Assembly: GCA_007121535.1 (NCBI GenBank)
Contig: SKKK01000330.1
Span: 1 to 44,523, forward strand
Direction: 5' to 3'
Length of the DNA: 44,523 nt
From: Planctomycetaceae bacterium
GTDB taxonomy: Bacteria; Planctomycetota; Planctomycetia; Pirellulales; Pirellulaceae
Shown here: positions 1 to 8,956 of the stretch, piece after piece
Position numbering within the stretch: position 1 is the first letter of the stretch
Layout of the letters: each line of letters starts with the position of its first letter
Translations under genes and position numbers: made by a program
The notes under the pieces: generated by a model
What the model saw: the letters and a program-made list of their open reading frames with translations, nothing else
Database searches by the model: none
Told to the model about the DNA's origin: nothing

Positions 1-484
1 AGCCCTGCTCGGATTCCCGCTGGACGGCGGCCGCTTCTTTGCGGCTTTGGCGAAGCGACCAGCCAACGTAGCAGATCAGTCCGAGGAACAACCCGATGCC
101 ATCGATGCGCCCGATACGGCCATCGAGGCCAAGGACAAGCAGAGCCACCGAAACGAGGATCATGATGGGAACATCCACGCGAATCAACTGGCTCGAAACA
201 ACCAGGGGGGTCACCAGAGCTGACAAGCCAAGAATGAACAGCACATTGAAAATGTTGCTGCCCACGACGTTCCCGATGGCGATATCCGTCTGTCCGCCAA
301 GGCTGGCTTTCAACGACACAGCCAGTTCAGGCGAACTGGTTCCGAACGCGACCACCGTCAACCCGATAACAAGGGGCGAAACCCCGGCCAGGGCGGCGAT
401 TCGAGATGCTCCGCGAACCAAAAGCTCACCACCCACCACAAGGGTGGCTAACCCGCCAATGATAAAAAGCATCGCTGTCGTCAT
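1..484 (-). CDS. Sodium/calcium antiporter (CaCA family), truncated by window edge
   Basis: Only the first 161 codons are inside the window; the gene continues past base 1. The reading frame starts at the ATG at 484, preceded by AGG five bases upstream. The protein is highly hydrophobic, with several membrane helices. It carries the alpha-repeat hallmark of CaCA exchangers: FGTSSPELAVS at about residues 48-58, followed by GNVVGSNIFN. In this family these residues coordinate Ca2+ and Na+ for antiport across the inner membrane. The second alpha repeat would lie outside the window. It is transcribed away from the toxin-antitoxin pair at 638. Family assignment is firm; ion specificity is inferred. 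Confidence 0.9.
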   Translation of the reverse strand, partial: MTTAMLFIIGGLATLVVGGELLVRGASRIAALAGVSPLVIGLTVVAFGTSSPELAVSLKASLGGQTDIAIGNVVGSNIFNVLFILGLSALVTPLVVSSQLIRVDVPIMILVSVALLVLGLDGRIGRIDGIGLFLGLICYVGWSLRQSRKEAAAVQRESEQG

Positions 485-598
485 CTGGACCTGGCAGCAC
501 TCCCCGTGCAGACTTGTCGAATCGGGTTCTGTTAATCCCAATCGCTCGAATTCTACTTGTCCCGATCACAATCTGGTAGACGCCCATTCCACTAAGAA

Positions 599-640
599 CA
601 TGTTGCCAAATACAGCATTTTTGTTATATTTAGCAACATG
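599..640. promoter_or_regulatory. Inverted repeat and sigma-70-like promoter over the toxin start
   Basis: Two 14-bp arms at 599-612 (CATGTTGCCAAATA) and 627-640 (TATTTAGCAACATG) are reverse complements at 13 of 14 positions. The right arm includes the ATG of the 638 gene. The left arm includes a -35-like TTGCCA (603-608); a -10-like TATATT (625-630) follows after 16 bp. The predicted start of transcription is at about 637-638, so the mRNA may be leaderless, which fits the absence of a ribosome binding site. AbiEi antitoxins are known to repress their own operons through inverted repeats; that this is the AbiEi operator is inference. Confidence 0.7.
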
Positions 641-1048
641 GAACCAACTAGATTATCGATTGCCGAGCAGATTCAAACGATGACGGCTAAGCTGTTGGCG
701 ACGCAGCCGGCCGGGTATCAACTGTGTCTGATCGGCGGTTTCCGTTACCGCTTGCTGGACGCCAGTTGCCGGGCCTCGATCGACTTGGACTATCATTGGG
801 AGGGTGATCTGGATCGCAAACAAGCGGAAATCACCGCAATGCTTCGCAAACGCTTGCTTCCGGAGGTTCAGTGGCGAACGGGTTACGACGGAACCATCCG
901 TCCGGCGAGCGGTCCTGACGCGCAGTCTCCCGCCGTACGAAGCGTCGAGATGGCCTTTTATCGAGCTTCGGAGCCCGGGAGCCGGATAGAGATTCCATTG
1001 GAGATCACTCGGATTGCGCGACTCGATCCGCCGGCGGGGCGAACATGA
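638..1048 (+). CDS. AbiEii-type nucleotidyltransferase toxin-like protein, short form
   Basis: A 136-residue protein with the nucleotidyltransferase-fold signature: LIGGFRYRL at about residues 31-39, then SIDLDYH at about 48-54 with the paired acidic residues expected for metal binding. AbiEii toxins (type IV toxin-antitoxin systems) are normally about 200-300 residues; this one ends soon after the catalytic region, so the C-terminal half is missing. Its TGA overlaps an ATG (ATGA at 1045-1048) that opens a 21-codon frame leading to the AbiEi-like gene. Gene order is toxin first, the reverse of classical abiE. The shortened form may be inactive. Family assignment is moderately sure. Confidence 0.7.
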   Translation: MEPTRLSIAEQIQTMTAKLLATQPAGYQLCLIGGFRYRLLDASCRASIDLDYHWEGDLDRKQAEITAMLRKRLLPEVQWRTGYDGTIRPASGPDAQSPAVRSVEMAFYRASEPGSRIEIPLEITRIARLDPPAGRT

Positions 1049-1110
1049 TTTGGGACCAGGTTCTGGATCGATTGCTGGACCGGTGTCTCGCTAGGGAGGA
1101 TTTGTCATGA
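1045..1110 (+). CDS. 21-codon coupling frame, possible remnant of the toxin C-terminus
   Basis: This tiny frame starts at an ATG overlapping the stop of the AbiEii-like gene (ATGA, 1045-1048). It ends with a TGA overlapping the ATG of the AbiEi-like gene (ATGA, 1107-1110). It encodes MIWDQVLDRLLDRCLAREDL plus a final Ser, an amphipathic helix-like stretch. It could be a remnant of a longer toxin C-terminus left after an internal deletion, or a leader that couples translation. No homology is recognised. Confidence 0.35.
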   Translation: MIWDQVLDRLLDRCLAREDLS

Positions 1111-1772
1111 AAGCCTTTGCTTGGCAGGCGTTCCTCCAGCAGCAACGGGACCAGCACGGCAAGGTACTGTTCACCGTGACGGAGTTGGCCAACGTGGCAG
1201 GCATTTCGCCGGGGGCGCTGAATGTCGAGTTGGCTCGGCTGCGCCAGCGTGGGGTGGTGGCGAAGTACGCGCACGGCTTGTACGGGCTGCCGGGTGCGGT
1301 GAGTGCCGAGGCATTGTTGTCGGCCATCGATACGCATGCGTACATCACCGGGCACTACGCTCTGTTCACGCACCATTTGGTCACCCAGACGCCTACGGCG
1401 ATCACGTGCTTCACAGATCGCCGAAGTCCCCGGGCTCGAGAGCGCAGCACGCCCCTCGGACGAATGGAGTTTGTTTGTGTACGCAGCCGCGTGTACGCTC
1501 CGCCGCGTGACCGGCCGATGGCGTCACCAACCCAGGCGTTGTGTGATTACGTCTATTTGTCGCGGCGGCAGGGCGTCCGCCCCGAAAATCTGTTGACTTT
1601 CCGCCAACTCGACCGCCTGGATTCAGACGAACTGCGGACCGTAATGGCTCGCTACCCGCTGACCGTCCAGCAGCACGTACAGCGAATCTGCGGCAATGGT
1701 AACGACCCACCACACGGAAACACGGCCAATCGCGGGCAATCCATTGCGGGGCATTGTCAAGAGGCTCGGTAA
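1107..1772 (+). CDS. AbiEi-type antitoxin / transcriptional regulator
   Basis: A 221-residue protein preceded by a strong ribosome binding site, AGGGAGGA at 1093-1100. The N-terminus (about residues 20-65) reads as a winged helix: FTVTELANVAGIS, then LRQRGVVAKYAHGLYGLP, where the GLY motif is typical of AbiEi antitoxins. The middle contains HYALFTHHL and a conserved ASPTQALCDYVYL segment, as in AbiEi C-terminal domains. In this family the protein represses its own operon and neutralises the AbiEii nucleotidyltransferase. The last 30 or so residues (rich in Gly, Asn, His) look like run-on sequence past the domain. Confidence 0.75.
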   Translation: MKAFAWQAFLQQQRDQHGKVLFTVTELANVAGISPGALNVELARLRQRGVVAKYAHGLYGLPGAVSAEALLSAIDTHAYITGHYALFTHHLVTQTPTAITCFTDRRSPRARERSTPLGRMEFVCVRSRVYAPPRDRPMASPTQALCDYVYLSRRQGVRPENLLTFRQLDRLDSDELRTVMARYPLTVQQHVQRICGNGNDPPHGNTANRGQSIAGHCQEAR

Positions 1773-1883
1773 CGCTCAAAATAGTTCTTTCCGTGAAGAT
1801 AGGGATTTGCCAGCGCTAAGCGGCGGTTTCGATTCGCGGGGATGTTACGGCGGTTCCTGGACCATGCAACCAAAAGGGTGGCT

Positions 1884-3125
1884 ATGAGCGAACAAAACAT
1901 TGTTAAAGGTGACAGCGTCGGCAAAATCTTGGACAGCGCTTTGAATGCGGGGGGCGGTTTGCTGCGGTTGACGCCCACATGGGTGCCTCGCAGCTTCCTG
2001 CATCCGGGCAAGAGGATCAAATTGCATCCGGAGGACTATTACGCCTACGGAGCGCACCGAGGCGGTATCGACGAACGATGGTTCGCCAGCACGACGGACG
2101 CTGCGAACGATGGCCGCGTCTGGCACGAAGGCCAAAGCTTTTGCTCGTTCGAGGGCAAGACGTTCCTGTTGAAGGATGCCGTGGCCGAGGCGGGTGCACG
2201 GGTGATCGGGACGGCCTTGTTCGACAAGTACCAGCGGTGGCCCGTGTACTCGAAGTTCTTCGACAACATGGGTCCCATCCCGCATCACATGCACCAGAGC
2301 TTCGAACACGCCAAACTGACGGGTCAGGAAGGTAAGCCGGAAAGCTACTATTTCCCGCCGCAGTACAACAATTGCGACAACAATTTCCCGTACACGTTCT
2401 TCGGACTCGAACCGGGAACGACGAAGGCTCAGCTTCGCAAGTGCCTGGAGGATTGGAGCAAGGGCGACAATGGAATTCTGGATCTGTCCAAGGCGTACCG
2501 GCTGAAACGCGGCACCGGCTGGCTGGTCCCACCCGGGGTGCTGCACGCACCGGGATCGTTGTGCACGTACGAACCTCAATGGGGCAGCGACGTGTTCGGG
2601 ATGTTCCAGTCGCTGGTGGAAGGTCGCGAGGTGCCTTGGTCGCTGCTGGTCAAAGACGTGCCCGCCGACAAGCATCAGGATCTGGACTTCATCATCAGCC
2701 AGCTTGACTGGGAGCGGAACATCGACCCCAGCTTCAAGGACAATCATTACCTGGAACCGATCGTCGCCGAGCAGGGCGATGGCTGGGTGGACCTGTGGAT
2801 CGTGTACGGATTGGTCGACGGCGCCCAACTCTTCTCGGCTCGCGAATTGACCCTGCAACCCGGCGCCAAGTGCACCATCCGGGATCCGGGCCCCAGCGGT
2901 TGGCTCACCACCCAGGGCAAAGGCCGCATGGGAACGTTGAACCTGCAAACGCCTGCCATGATCCGGTTCGGGGCCGAGACCGAAGACGAGGTCTTCATCA
3001 CCGACGAAGCGGCTCGCGCCGGCGTCGAGATCGAAAACACGGGTAGCGAACCGCTGGTGGGCTTGCGGTACTTCGGACCCGACACCTGGCCCAGCGTTCC
3101 CAACCTGGGCGATTACAAGAAGTAG
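1884..3125 (+). CDS. Cupin-type sugar isomerase-like protein
   Basis: 413 residues from the ATG at 1884, chosen over an in-frame ATG at 1842 because AGGGTGG lies just upstream of it. The fold resembles class I mannose-6-phosphate isomerase: a metal-site-like [12 protein letters not shown] segment at about residues 130-141, then [17 protein letters not shown] at about 212-228, the usual second half of a cupin site. The C-terminal part ([20 protein letters not shown] onward) looks like a second cupin barrel. It heads a plus-strand sugar gene cluster, with 37 bp before the next gene. The substrate cannot be read from the sequence. Confidence 0.65.
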   Translation: MSEQNIVKGDSVGKILDSALNAGGGLLRLTPTWVPRSFLHPGKRIKLHPEDYYAYGAHRGGIDERWFASTTDAANDGRVWHEGQSFCSFEGKTFLLKDAVAEAGARVIGTALFDKYQRWPVYSKFFDNMGPIPHHMHQSFEHAKLTGQEGKPESYYFPPQYNNCDNNFPYTFFGLEPGTTKAQLRKCLEDWSKGDNGILDLSKAYRLKRGTGWLVPPGVLHAPGSLCTYEPQWGSDVFGMFQSLVEGREVPWSLLVKDVPADKHQDLDFIISQLDWERNIDPSFKDNHYLEPIVAEQGDGWVDLWIVYGLVDGAQLFSARELTLQPGAKCTIRDPGPSGWLTTQGKGRMGTLNLQTPAMIRFGAETEDEVFITDEAARAGVEIENTGSEPLVGLRYFGPDTWPSVPNLGDYKK

Positions 3126-3162
3126 ATCACGTCCTGTCCCCCTGTGCGAAAGGCGATTTTCG

Positions 3163-4191
3163 ATGAGTAACCATTTTCCGAAACTCCACAACGCCATGTG
3201 GCCCGGGCTGGTCGGTAAAGAGGAAGGCACCGATCACCCGCCGATCAGTCTCGAACGGATGCTGGAACTGACGGCGGCGGCCGAAGTCGACGGTCAAAAG
3301 TTCGAGGGCGTCGACTATTTCCTGTTCTTCCCCCACACCGATCCCGACGCTTCGGACGACGAATTGAAGCGGATCGCCGATCTGATCGCCGGACACGGGC
3401 TGAAGGTCGGAACCCTGGTCGCGCCGATCTGGCCGGGTACGGTGGGCGCCAGTGCGATGGGCAACGAGGCCGATCGTGAAAAATTCGTGCTGGCCGTCCG
3501 CAAGGCTTGCCGCATTGCAAAGGTGTTCAACGATCACGGCGTCCGCCAGTACGGGAATATCCGTATCGATTCGGCGACCAGCGTCACCGAATGGGATACG
3601 GCGCCGGCCGAGAACACCAAGCGGATCGCGGCGACGTTTCGCGAGGCGGCTCGAGTCGCGGCGGATCACGGCGAACGTCTGGCGGCCGAAGGCGAGATCT
3701 GTTGGGGCGGAATGCACTCCTGGAGGCATATGCTGAACCTGCTGGAAGAAGTCGACATGCCTGAAACGGTCGGCTTCCAAGCGGACCAGGCGCATACCTA
3801 CCTGTACCTGCTGGGTTACAATGCCGAAGAACACGCGTTGCTCAAGCCGGGGTACAGCCAGGAGGAGTTCGATGCGGCGTATCTGATCATGACCGACTCG
3901 TTGCGACCCTGGACGATCGACTTCCACGTCGCCCAAAACGACGGGTCCGTGCATGGTACCGGTTCGCACGACAAGACGGGCCGCCACTGCCAGGCCGACG
4001 ATCCCAACGGCAAACTGGATATCACCGCGACTGCCGGGTATTGGCTGAAGGATGCCCCGGCGCGAAAGCTGGTGCATATCTGCTGGGATGGCTGCATGTT
4101 CCCGAACGATGTTCTCGAGACGCCGGAGACCTGGAATACGATTTTGAAAGCCATGCTCCGCGTCCGCGAAGCCCACGGCTGGCAGGCCTGA
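3163..4191 (+). CDS. TIM-barrel sugar isomerase/epimerase (xylose isomerase-like)
   Basis: 342 residues, of the AP endonuclease 2 / xylose isomerase-like TIM-barrel superfamily. Visible barrel features include [16 protein letters not shown] near residue 50, [12 protein letters not shown] near 175, [13 protein letters not shown] near 203 and [11 protein letters not shown] near 250, which carry the Glu/Asp/His residues expected for a divalent metal. Such proteins interconvert sugars or keto-sugars in the cytoplasm. It sits between the cupin protein and a Gfo/Idh/MocA dehydrogenase, which suggests a shared sugar catabolic route. Substrate unknown. Confidence 0.75.
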   Translation: MSNHFPKLHNAMWPGLVGKEEGTDHPPISLERMLELTAAAEVDGQKFEGVDYFLFFPHTDPDASDDELKRIADLIAGHGLKVGTLVAPIWPGTVGASAMGNEADREKFVLAVRKACRIAKVFNDHGVRQYGNIRIDSATSVTEWDTAPAENTKRIAATFREAARVAADHGERLAAEGEICWGGMHSWRHMLNLLEEVDMPETVGFQADQAHTYLYLLGYNAEEHALLKPGYSQEEFDAAYLIMTDSLRPWTIDFHVAQNDGSVHGTGSHDKTGRHCQADDPNGKLDITATAGYWLKDAPARKLVHICWDGCMFPNDVLETPETWNTILKAMLRVREAHGWQA

Positions 4192-4307
4192 GCCAGCCCC
4201 CGCACCGTGTTTTTCGACGTCGCACGCCGGACCGGCCGGCGTGCGTCCCTTTCCCCACGTCCAATCCAACACGAACCATCAACCACAGACCAAGGAGACC
4301 TTTCAAG

Positions 4308-5444
4308 ATGGCCAAACCTCTGAATATCGGATTGATCGGCTATGGCTTCATGGGGCGTACCCACAGCAACGCCTACAACCGACTGGCGAATTTCTTCGAC
4401 TCACCCTACCAGCCCGTGCCCAAGGTGGTGTGCGGTTTGGAAAAAGACGTCGCCCAGGCGTTCGCCGATCGCTGGGGCTACCAGGAATCCGAGACCGATT
4501 GGCGCAAGGTGGTCGAGCGCTCGGATGTCGATTTGGTCGACATTTGCGTTCCCAATAACATGCACGCGGAAATCGCCATCGCCGCTGCCAAGGCCGGCAA
4601 AGCGATCCTGTGCGAGAAACCGCTGGCATTGAATACCCAGCAAGCAGAAGAGATGGTCGCAGCGGTCGAAGCAGCCAAGGTCCCCAACTTGGTCTCGTTC
4701 AACTACCGACGCATCCCGGCCGTCACCCTGGCCAAGCATCTGATCGACGAAGGCCGCTTGGGAAAAATTTTCCACTATCGATCCCAGTTCCTGCAAGACT
4801 GGACGATCTCTGCCGACGTACCTCAAGGCGGTATGGCCACTTGGCGACTGGATGTCAAGGCGGCCGGATCGGGCGTCACCGGGGACCTGCTGGCCCATTG
4901 CATCGATACGGCGCTGTGGCTGAACGGATCGATCACCGACGTCACGGCGATGACCGAGACGTTCATCAAGCAACGCAAGCATGCCGAAACGGGGCAGGTG
5001 GAAGAAGTGGGGATCGACGACGCTTGTGCCTTCCTGTGCCACTTTGCCAACGGTTCGCTGGGTCTGTTCGAATCGACTCGCTATGCTCGCGGACACAAGG
5101 CTTTGTACACACTGGAAATCAACGGCGAACATGCCTCGATTCGCTGGGATCTGCACGATCTGCATCGACTGGAGTATTTCGATCACCGAGATGATTCGCT
5201 GGTCCGTGGCTGGCGATCGGTCCACGTCACCGACGGCGACATGCCGTACATGAAGAAGTGGTGGGTGCCGGGACTGCAAATCGGATATGAACACAGTTTC
5301 GTGCATCAATTGGCCGACTTCCTGGAAGCCATGGAGAAAGGCGAACCGTGCAGCCCCTCGTTCCGCGAAGCGTTGGAAACCCAGAAAATCTGTGAAGCGG
5401 TCCTGGATAGTGGCCGTTCACGCCAATGGACGAATGTGAGCTGA
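4308..5444 (+). CDS. Gfo/Idh/MocA family NAD(P)-dependent oxidoreductase
   Basis: 378 residues from the ATG at 4308, which has a good ribosome binding site (AAGGAGA, 4292-4298). The frame is open further upstream, but that part overlaps the previous gene. The N-terminus has a Rossmann nucleotide-binding loop, [18 protein letters not shown]. The family motif CEKPLALN follows near residue 105, with the catalytic Lys. The C-terminal half is the usual substrate domain, with [21 protein letters not shown] supplying the conserved Asp and His. Members oxidise or reduce sugars, inositols or their derivatives. It is part of the 1884-8811 sugar cluster; the next gene starts 5 bp after its stop. Confidence 0.88.
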   Translation: MAKPLNIGLIGYGFMGRTHSNAYNRLANFFDSPYQPVPKVVCGLEKDVAQAFADRWGYQESETDWRKVVERSDVDLVDICVPNNMHAEIAIAAAKAGKAILCEKPLALNTQQAEEMVAAVEAAKVPNLVSFNYRRIPAVTLAKHLIDEGRLGKIFHYRSQFLQDWTISADVPQGGMATWRLDVKAAGSGVTGDLLAHCIDTALWLNGSITDVTAMTETFIKQRKHAETGQVEEVGIDDACAFLCHFANGSLGLFESTRYARGHKALYTLEINGEHASIRWDLHDLHRLEYFDHRDDSLVRGWRSVHVTDGDMPYMKKWWVPGLQIGYEHSFVHQLADFLEAMEKGEPCSPSFREALETQKICEAVLDSGRSRQWTNVS

Positions 5445-5449
5445 AGTTC

Positions 5450-6445
5450 ATGAGCGACGCCCTGTTAACTGTGAATCGCCTGGAAAAGTTCTTCCCCATT
5501 CGACGCGGCGTGCTTTCGCGAGTCGTGGCGAATGTCAAAGCCGTCGACGACGTCAGTTTCGACGTCGCCGAAGGCGAGACGCTGGGGTTGGTGGGCGAGA
5601 GCGGTTGCGGCAAAACAACCGCAGGACGTACGATCCTGCGGTTGCTGGATCCGACCGGCGGCAGCGTGCATTTCGATGGCCGCGACGTGGCTTCAGCCAA
5701 AGGCGATTCCCTGCGGCGATTGCGCCGCGACATGCAGATCGTGTTCCAGGATCCCTTCGGGTCCCTCAATCCACGCATGACCATTCAAGGGATCGTCGAA
5801 GAAGGCCTGGTCGTGCATCGATTGGGCAACCGACAGGATCGTCTGAACAAAGTGAGGGAGACCCTGGAACAAGTGGGCCTGGACCCGAGCTACATGAACC
5901 GTTATCCACACGAATTCTCGGGAGGCCAGCGTCAGCGCATCTGCGTCGCTCGCGCCTTGGCGTTGAACCCGCGTTTCATGGTGTTGGACGAGCCGATATC
6001 CGCGCTGGACGTGTCGATCCAGTCGCAGATCATCAACTTGCTGGTGGTGCTGCGAGAGAAGTTCAAACTGACGTATTTGTTCATCTCGCATGATCTGTCG
6101 GTGGTCGAGTACATATCGGATCGAGTGGCGGTCATGTACCTGGGACAGATCGTCGAGTTGGCCGCGGCGGCGGTGCTGTATCGAAAGCCCCTGCATCCGT
6201 ACAGCGAAGCGCTGCTCAGTTCCATCCCGACCATGGACCCGACGGCTCGGCGCAAACGGATCGTTCTGCCGGGCGACGTGCCCAGCCCGGTCAACCCGCC
6301 CGGCGGTTGCCGTTTCCATCCCCGTTGTCCGCTAAGGGCCAAGTTGTCTGCGGCGGACCAAAAGCGATGCGAGAACGAAATGCCCGAACTGCGTCGCTTG
6401 GCCGATGGGCATCTGAGCCGCTGCCACTTTGCGGAGAAGCTTTAG
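5450..6445 (+). CDS. DppF/OppF-type peptide ABC transporter ATPase, without partners
   Basis: 331 residues from ATG 5450 (an in-frame ATG at 5426 would overlap the previous gene). All ABC ATPase motifs are present: Walker A GESGCGKTT, Q-loop FQDPFGSLNP, signature SGGQRQR, Walker B MVLDEPISALD and switch ISHDL. The C-terminal oligo_HPY extension has a four-Cys set (GGCRFHPRCP, RCENE, SRCHF). This places it in the dipeptide/oligopeptide family that energises inner-membrane import. No binding protein, permease or second ATPase is encoded nearby, which is unusual. It may serve permeases elsewhere in the genome. Confidence 0.88.
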   Translation: MSDALLTVNRLEKFFPIRRGVLSRVVANVKAVDDVSFDVAEGETLGLVGESGCGKTTAGRTILRLLDPTGGSVHFDGRDVASAKGDSLRRLRRDMQIVFQDPFGSLNPRMTIQGIVEEGLVVHRLGNRQDRLNKVRETLEQVGLDPSYMNRYPHEFSGGQRQRICVARALALNPRFMVLDEPISALDVSIQSQIINLLVVLREKFKLTYLFISHDLSVVEYISDRVAVMYLGQIVELAAAAVLYRKPLHPYSEALLSSIPTMDPTARRKRIVLPGDVPSPVNPPGGCRFHPRCPLRAKLSAADQKRCENEMPELRRLADGHLSRCHFAEKL

Positions 6446-6495
6446 CCGAACGACAAACGTTTCCAAGCCCCGTGCTGATACAAGGAGAAGATGCG

Positions 6496-8811
6496 ATGCG
6501 ACCGGTGATCGAGTCTATCATTTGGCGTGCGGGTTGGTTGATTGCGATCGCTTGCATTGGGCTGTTCGGCTCGGTCGACCGCTGCTTGGCGATCGAGGCG
6601 GATCGGATCGAAGGCACGGCAAAGCTGGACTGGGACGGCGATCTGGCCCGACGCATGGTGGACGGGATCGATCGGTTTCTGTTGAAACAACTGGAACGGT
6701 CCATCGATCAGCGCTCGACGTTCTGGGATCGTAACGACGACGCACGGTACGCCGCTTCGCTGAAGGAGAATCGTACACGACTGGCGCACATGTTGGGCGT
6801 CCGCGACTCGCGTCATTCATTCTCGTCCTTGGAACTGGTCGCGACGACAAACGTTCCGGCGTTGGTCGGAACCGGTCCGGGGTATCGCATCTACGCCGTC
6901 CGTTGGCCGGTGCTGCGACATATTGACGGCGAAGGATTATGGCTGGTCCCGGACCAGCCGGCTGGGCCGCTGGTCATCGCGTTGCCCGACGCCGACCAGA
7001 CGCCCGAGATGCTGGTGGGGCTGTCCCCCGGGATCGCTGCCGAGTCCCAATTCGCCCGACGCTTGGCGGAAAACGGCTGCTTCGTGCTGGTGCCGACGTT
7101 GATCAGCCGCGAAGCGAAGCCGCGCAATGGACGAGCCGTATTGACGAACCGTGAATACCTGTACCGGTCGGCGTTCGAGTTGGGGCGGCACGTGATCGGA
7201 TACGAATTGCAAAAGATTTTGGGCGCTGTGGACTGGTTTCATAAGCATCCGCAGCAACCGGAGCCGGCCGACGGAGATTCTGCCCGGATTGGCGTCTTCG
7301 GTTATGGCGAGGGAGGCATGTTGGCTTTGTACGCCGCAGCCCTGGACTCGCGGATCGATGCCGTCGTGGTCAGCGGCCATTTTGATTGTCGCCAATCGAT
7401 CTGGCGCCAACCGATCGATCGCAATGTGTTCGGATTGCTCGAGCGGTTTGGCGACGCGGAATTGGCTGCGATGATCCATCCGCGAACGGTGGTGATCGAA
7501 GCCTGTCGCGGTCCGGAGTTGGAGTTGCCGGGGAAAGGAGGCGCTCCGGCAGTCCTTGAATCGCCCGATCCGTCGATGGTCAAGGCCGAAGTGGATCGAG
7601 CGCAAGCGTTGGGCGCTGCGAGTCTGGAATTGATCGCCGTGGACGGGGGGCAGGGCGATTTCGGTTCGGCGGCAACCCTGGCCCGTCTGCTGGAAGCATT
7701 GGGATGCACGGAACCTTTGCAAGCGTCCGGCGAACAGCCGCAGTCGTTGCGCGTCGATTTCGATCCGGGCGAACGGCAACAGCGGCAGGTCGACCAGATC
7801 GACGATCACAACCAATGGTTGCTGGCAGAGAGTCCTTACGTCCGCAAGGAATTCATGAAGAATCTGGACACCAGTTCGCTCGAAGCTTTCGAGCGATCCC
7901 AGGCCTGGTATCGCGATTACTTCCGCGACGAGGTCATCGGCTCGTTCGATCTGCCTCGGTTAGCGCCCAACGCCCGTTCGCGGAAGAGTTACGAAGCGGA
8001 CGCCTGGACAGGCTATGAAGTCGTATTGGATGTCTTCCCGGACGTTTTCGCGTACGGCATCTTACTGGTTCCCAAGGATCTCCAGCCGGGCGAGCGCCGT
8101 CCGGTGGTCGTCTGCCAACACGGTCTGGAGGGACGGCCTCAAGAGCTGATCCAGGGCAACCACCGCGCCTACCACGACTATGCGGCACAGCTTGCCGAAC
8201 GAGGCTTCATCACGTTTTCGCCGCAAAACCTGTACCTGTTCCGCGATGATTTTCGCACGCTTCAGCGCAAGGCGAATCCGCTGAAGAAGACCCTTTTTTC
8301 CGTCATGACCCCTCAACACCAGCAGATCGTCGACTGGCTGGGCAGCCTGCCGTGGGTCGACGACCAGCGCATCGCGTTTTATGGCCTTTCCTATGGCGGC
8401 AAGAGCGCCATGCGTCTGCCGCCGTTGATCTCCGGATACTGCCTGTCCATCTGTTCGGCCGACTTCAACGATTGGGTCTGGAAGAACGCATCGACGCGAT
8501 CCCCGTACAGCTATGTTTGGACCGGCGAGTACGAGATTTTCGAGTTCGATTTGGGAAGCACCTTCAACTATGCCGAAATGACTGCGCTGATCGCCCCGCG
8601 ACCGTTCATGGTCGAACGAGGCCATTTCGACGGAGTGGCTCCGGACGAACGCGTCGCCTACGAATTCGCCAAGGTACGGCATCTGTACCAAGCTCGACTG
8701 GGGATCGGCGACCGGGCCGAGATCGAGTGGTTCGTCGGGGGCCACACGATCAACGGCCAAGGCACCTTCGATTTTCTGCACCGGCACCTGGATTGGCCGA
8801 AGCCTCGCTAA
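6496..8811 (+). CDS. Secreted tandem alpha/beta hydrolase (acetyl esterase-like)
   Basis: 771 residues from ATG 6496, with AGGAGA at 6483-6488 as ribosome binding site. Residues 1-33 form a signal peptide (hydrophobic core IAIACIGLFGSV). Two alpha/beta hydrolase domains follow. The first (about 120-400) has GYGEGG at 269-274 where GxSxG is expected, so the nucleophilic Ser is replaced by Gly. The second (about 470-771) has an intact GLSYGG with Ser632, preceded by VVCQHGLEG as oxyanion region and followed by a late GGHTI His. It probably de-esterifies sugars or polysaccharides outside the cytoplasm, in line with the preceding sugar genes. Substrate is inferred. Confidence 0.75.
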   Translation: MRPVIESIIWRAGWLIAIACIGLFGSVDRCLAIEADRIEGTAKLDWDGDLARRMVDGIDRFLLKQLERSIDQRSTFWDRNDDARYAASLKENRTRLAHMLGVRDSRHSFSSLELVATTNVPALVGTGPGYRIYAVRWPVLRHIDGEGLWLVPDQPAGPLVIALPDADQTPEMLVGLSPGIAAESQFARRLAENGCFVLVPTLISREAKPRNGRAVLTNREYLYRSAFELGRHVIGYELQKILGAVDWFHKHPQQPEPADGDSARIGVFGYGEGGMLALYAAALDSRIDAVVVSGHFDCRQSIWRQPIDRNVFGLLERFGDAELAAMIHPRTVVIEACRGPELELPGKGGAPAVLESPDPSMVKAEVDRAQALGAASLELIAVDGGQGDFGSAATLARLLEALGCTEPLQASGEQPQSLRVDFDPGERQQRQVDQIDDHNQWLLAESPYVRKEFMKNLDTSSLEAFERSQAWYRDYFRDEVIGSFDLPRLAPNARSRKSYEADAWTGYEVVLDVFPDVFAYGILLVPKDLQPGERRPVVVCQHGLEGRPQELIQGNHRAYHDYAAQLAERGFITFSPQNLYLFRDDFRTLQRKANPLKKTLFSVMTPQHQQIVDWLGSLPWVDDQRIAFYGLSYGGKSAMRLPPLISGYCLSICSADFNDWVWKNASTRSPYSYVWTGEYEIFEFDLGSTFNYAEMTALIAPRPFMVERGHFDGVAPDERVAYEFAKVRHLYQARLGIGDRAEIEWFVGGHTINGQGTFDFLHRHLDWPKPR

Positions 8812-8956
8812 GCGACCGAAACGAAACCGCCCACGTATGGGTCGGGATCTGCGAGATTGCCGGAAGAATTCGTCGCTCCAGAAACGCCAGGCCGTTCCGG
8901 TAAAATGTTCGTGACACCTTTTCCGCAACTCGAAAAGACTCCCGTCCTTCTTGCCC

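Noticed and set aside
1845-3230. 461-codon minus-strand frame opposite the cupin gene
   Set aside because: Shadow in GC-rich sequence; the plus strand encodes a coherent protein with ribosome binding site.
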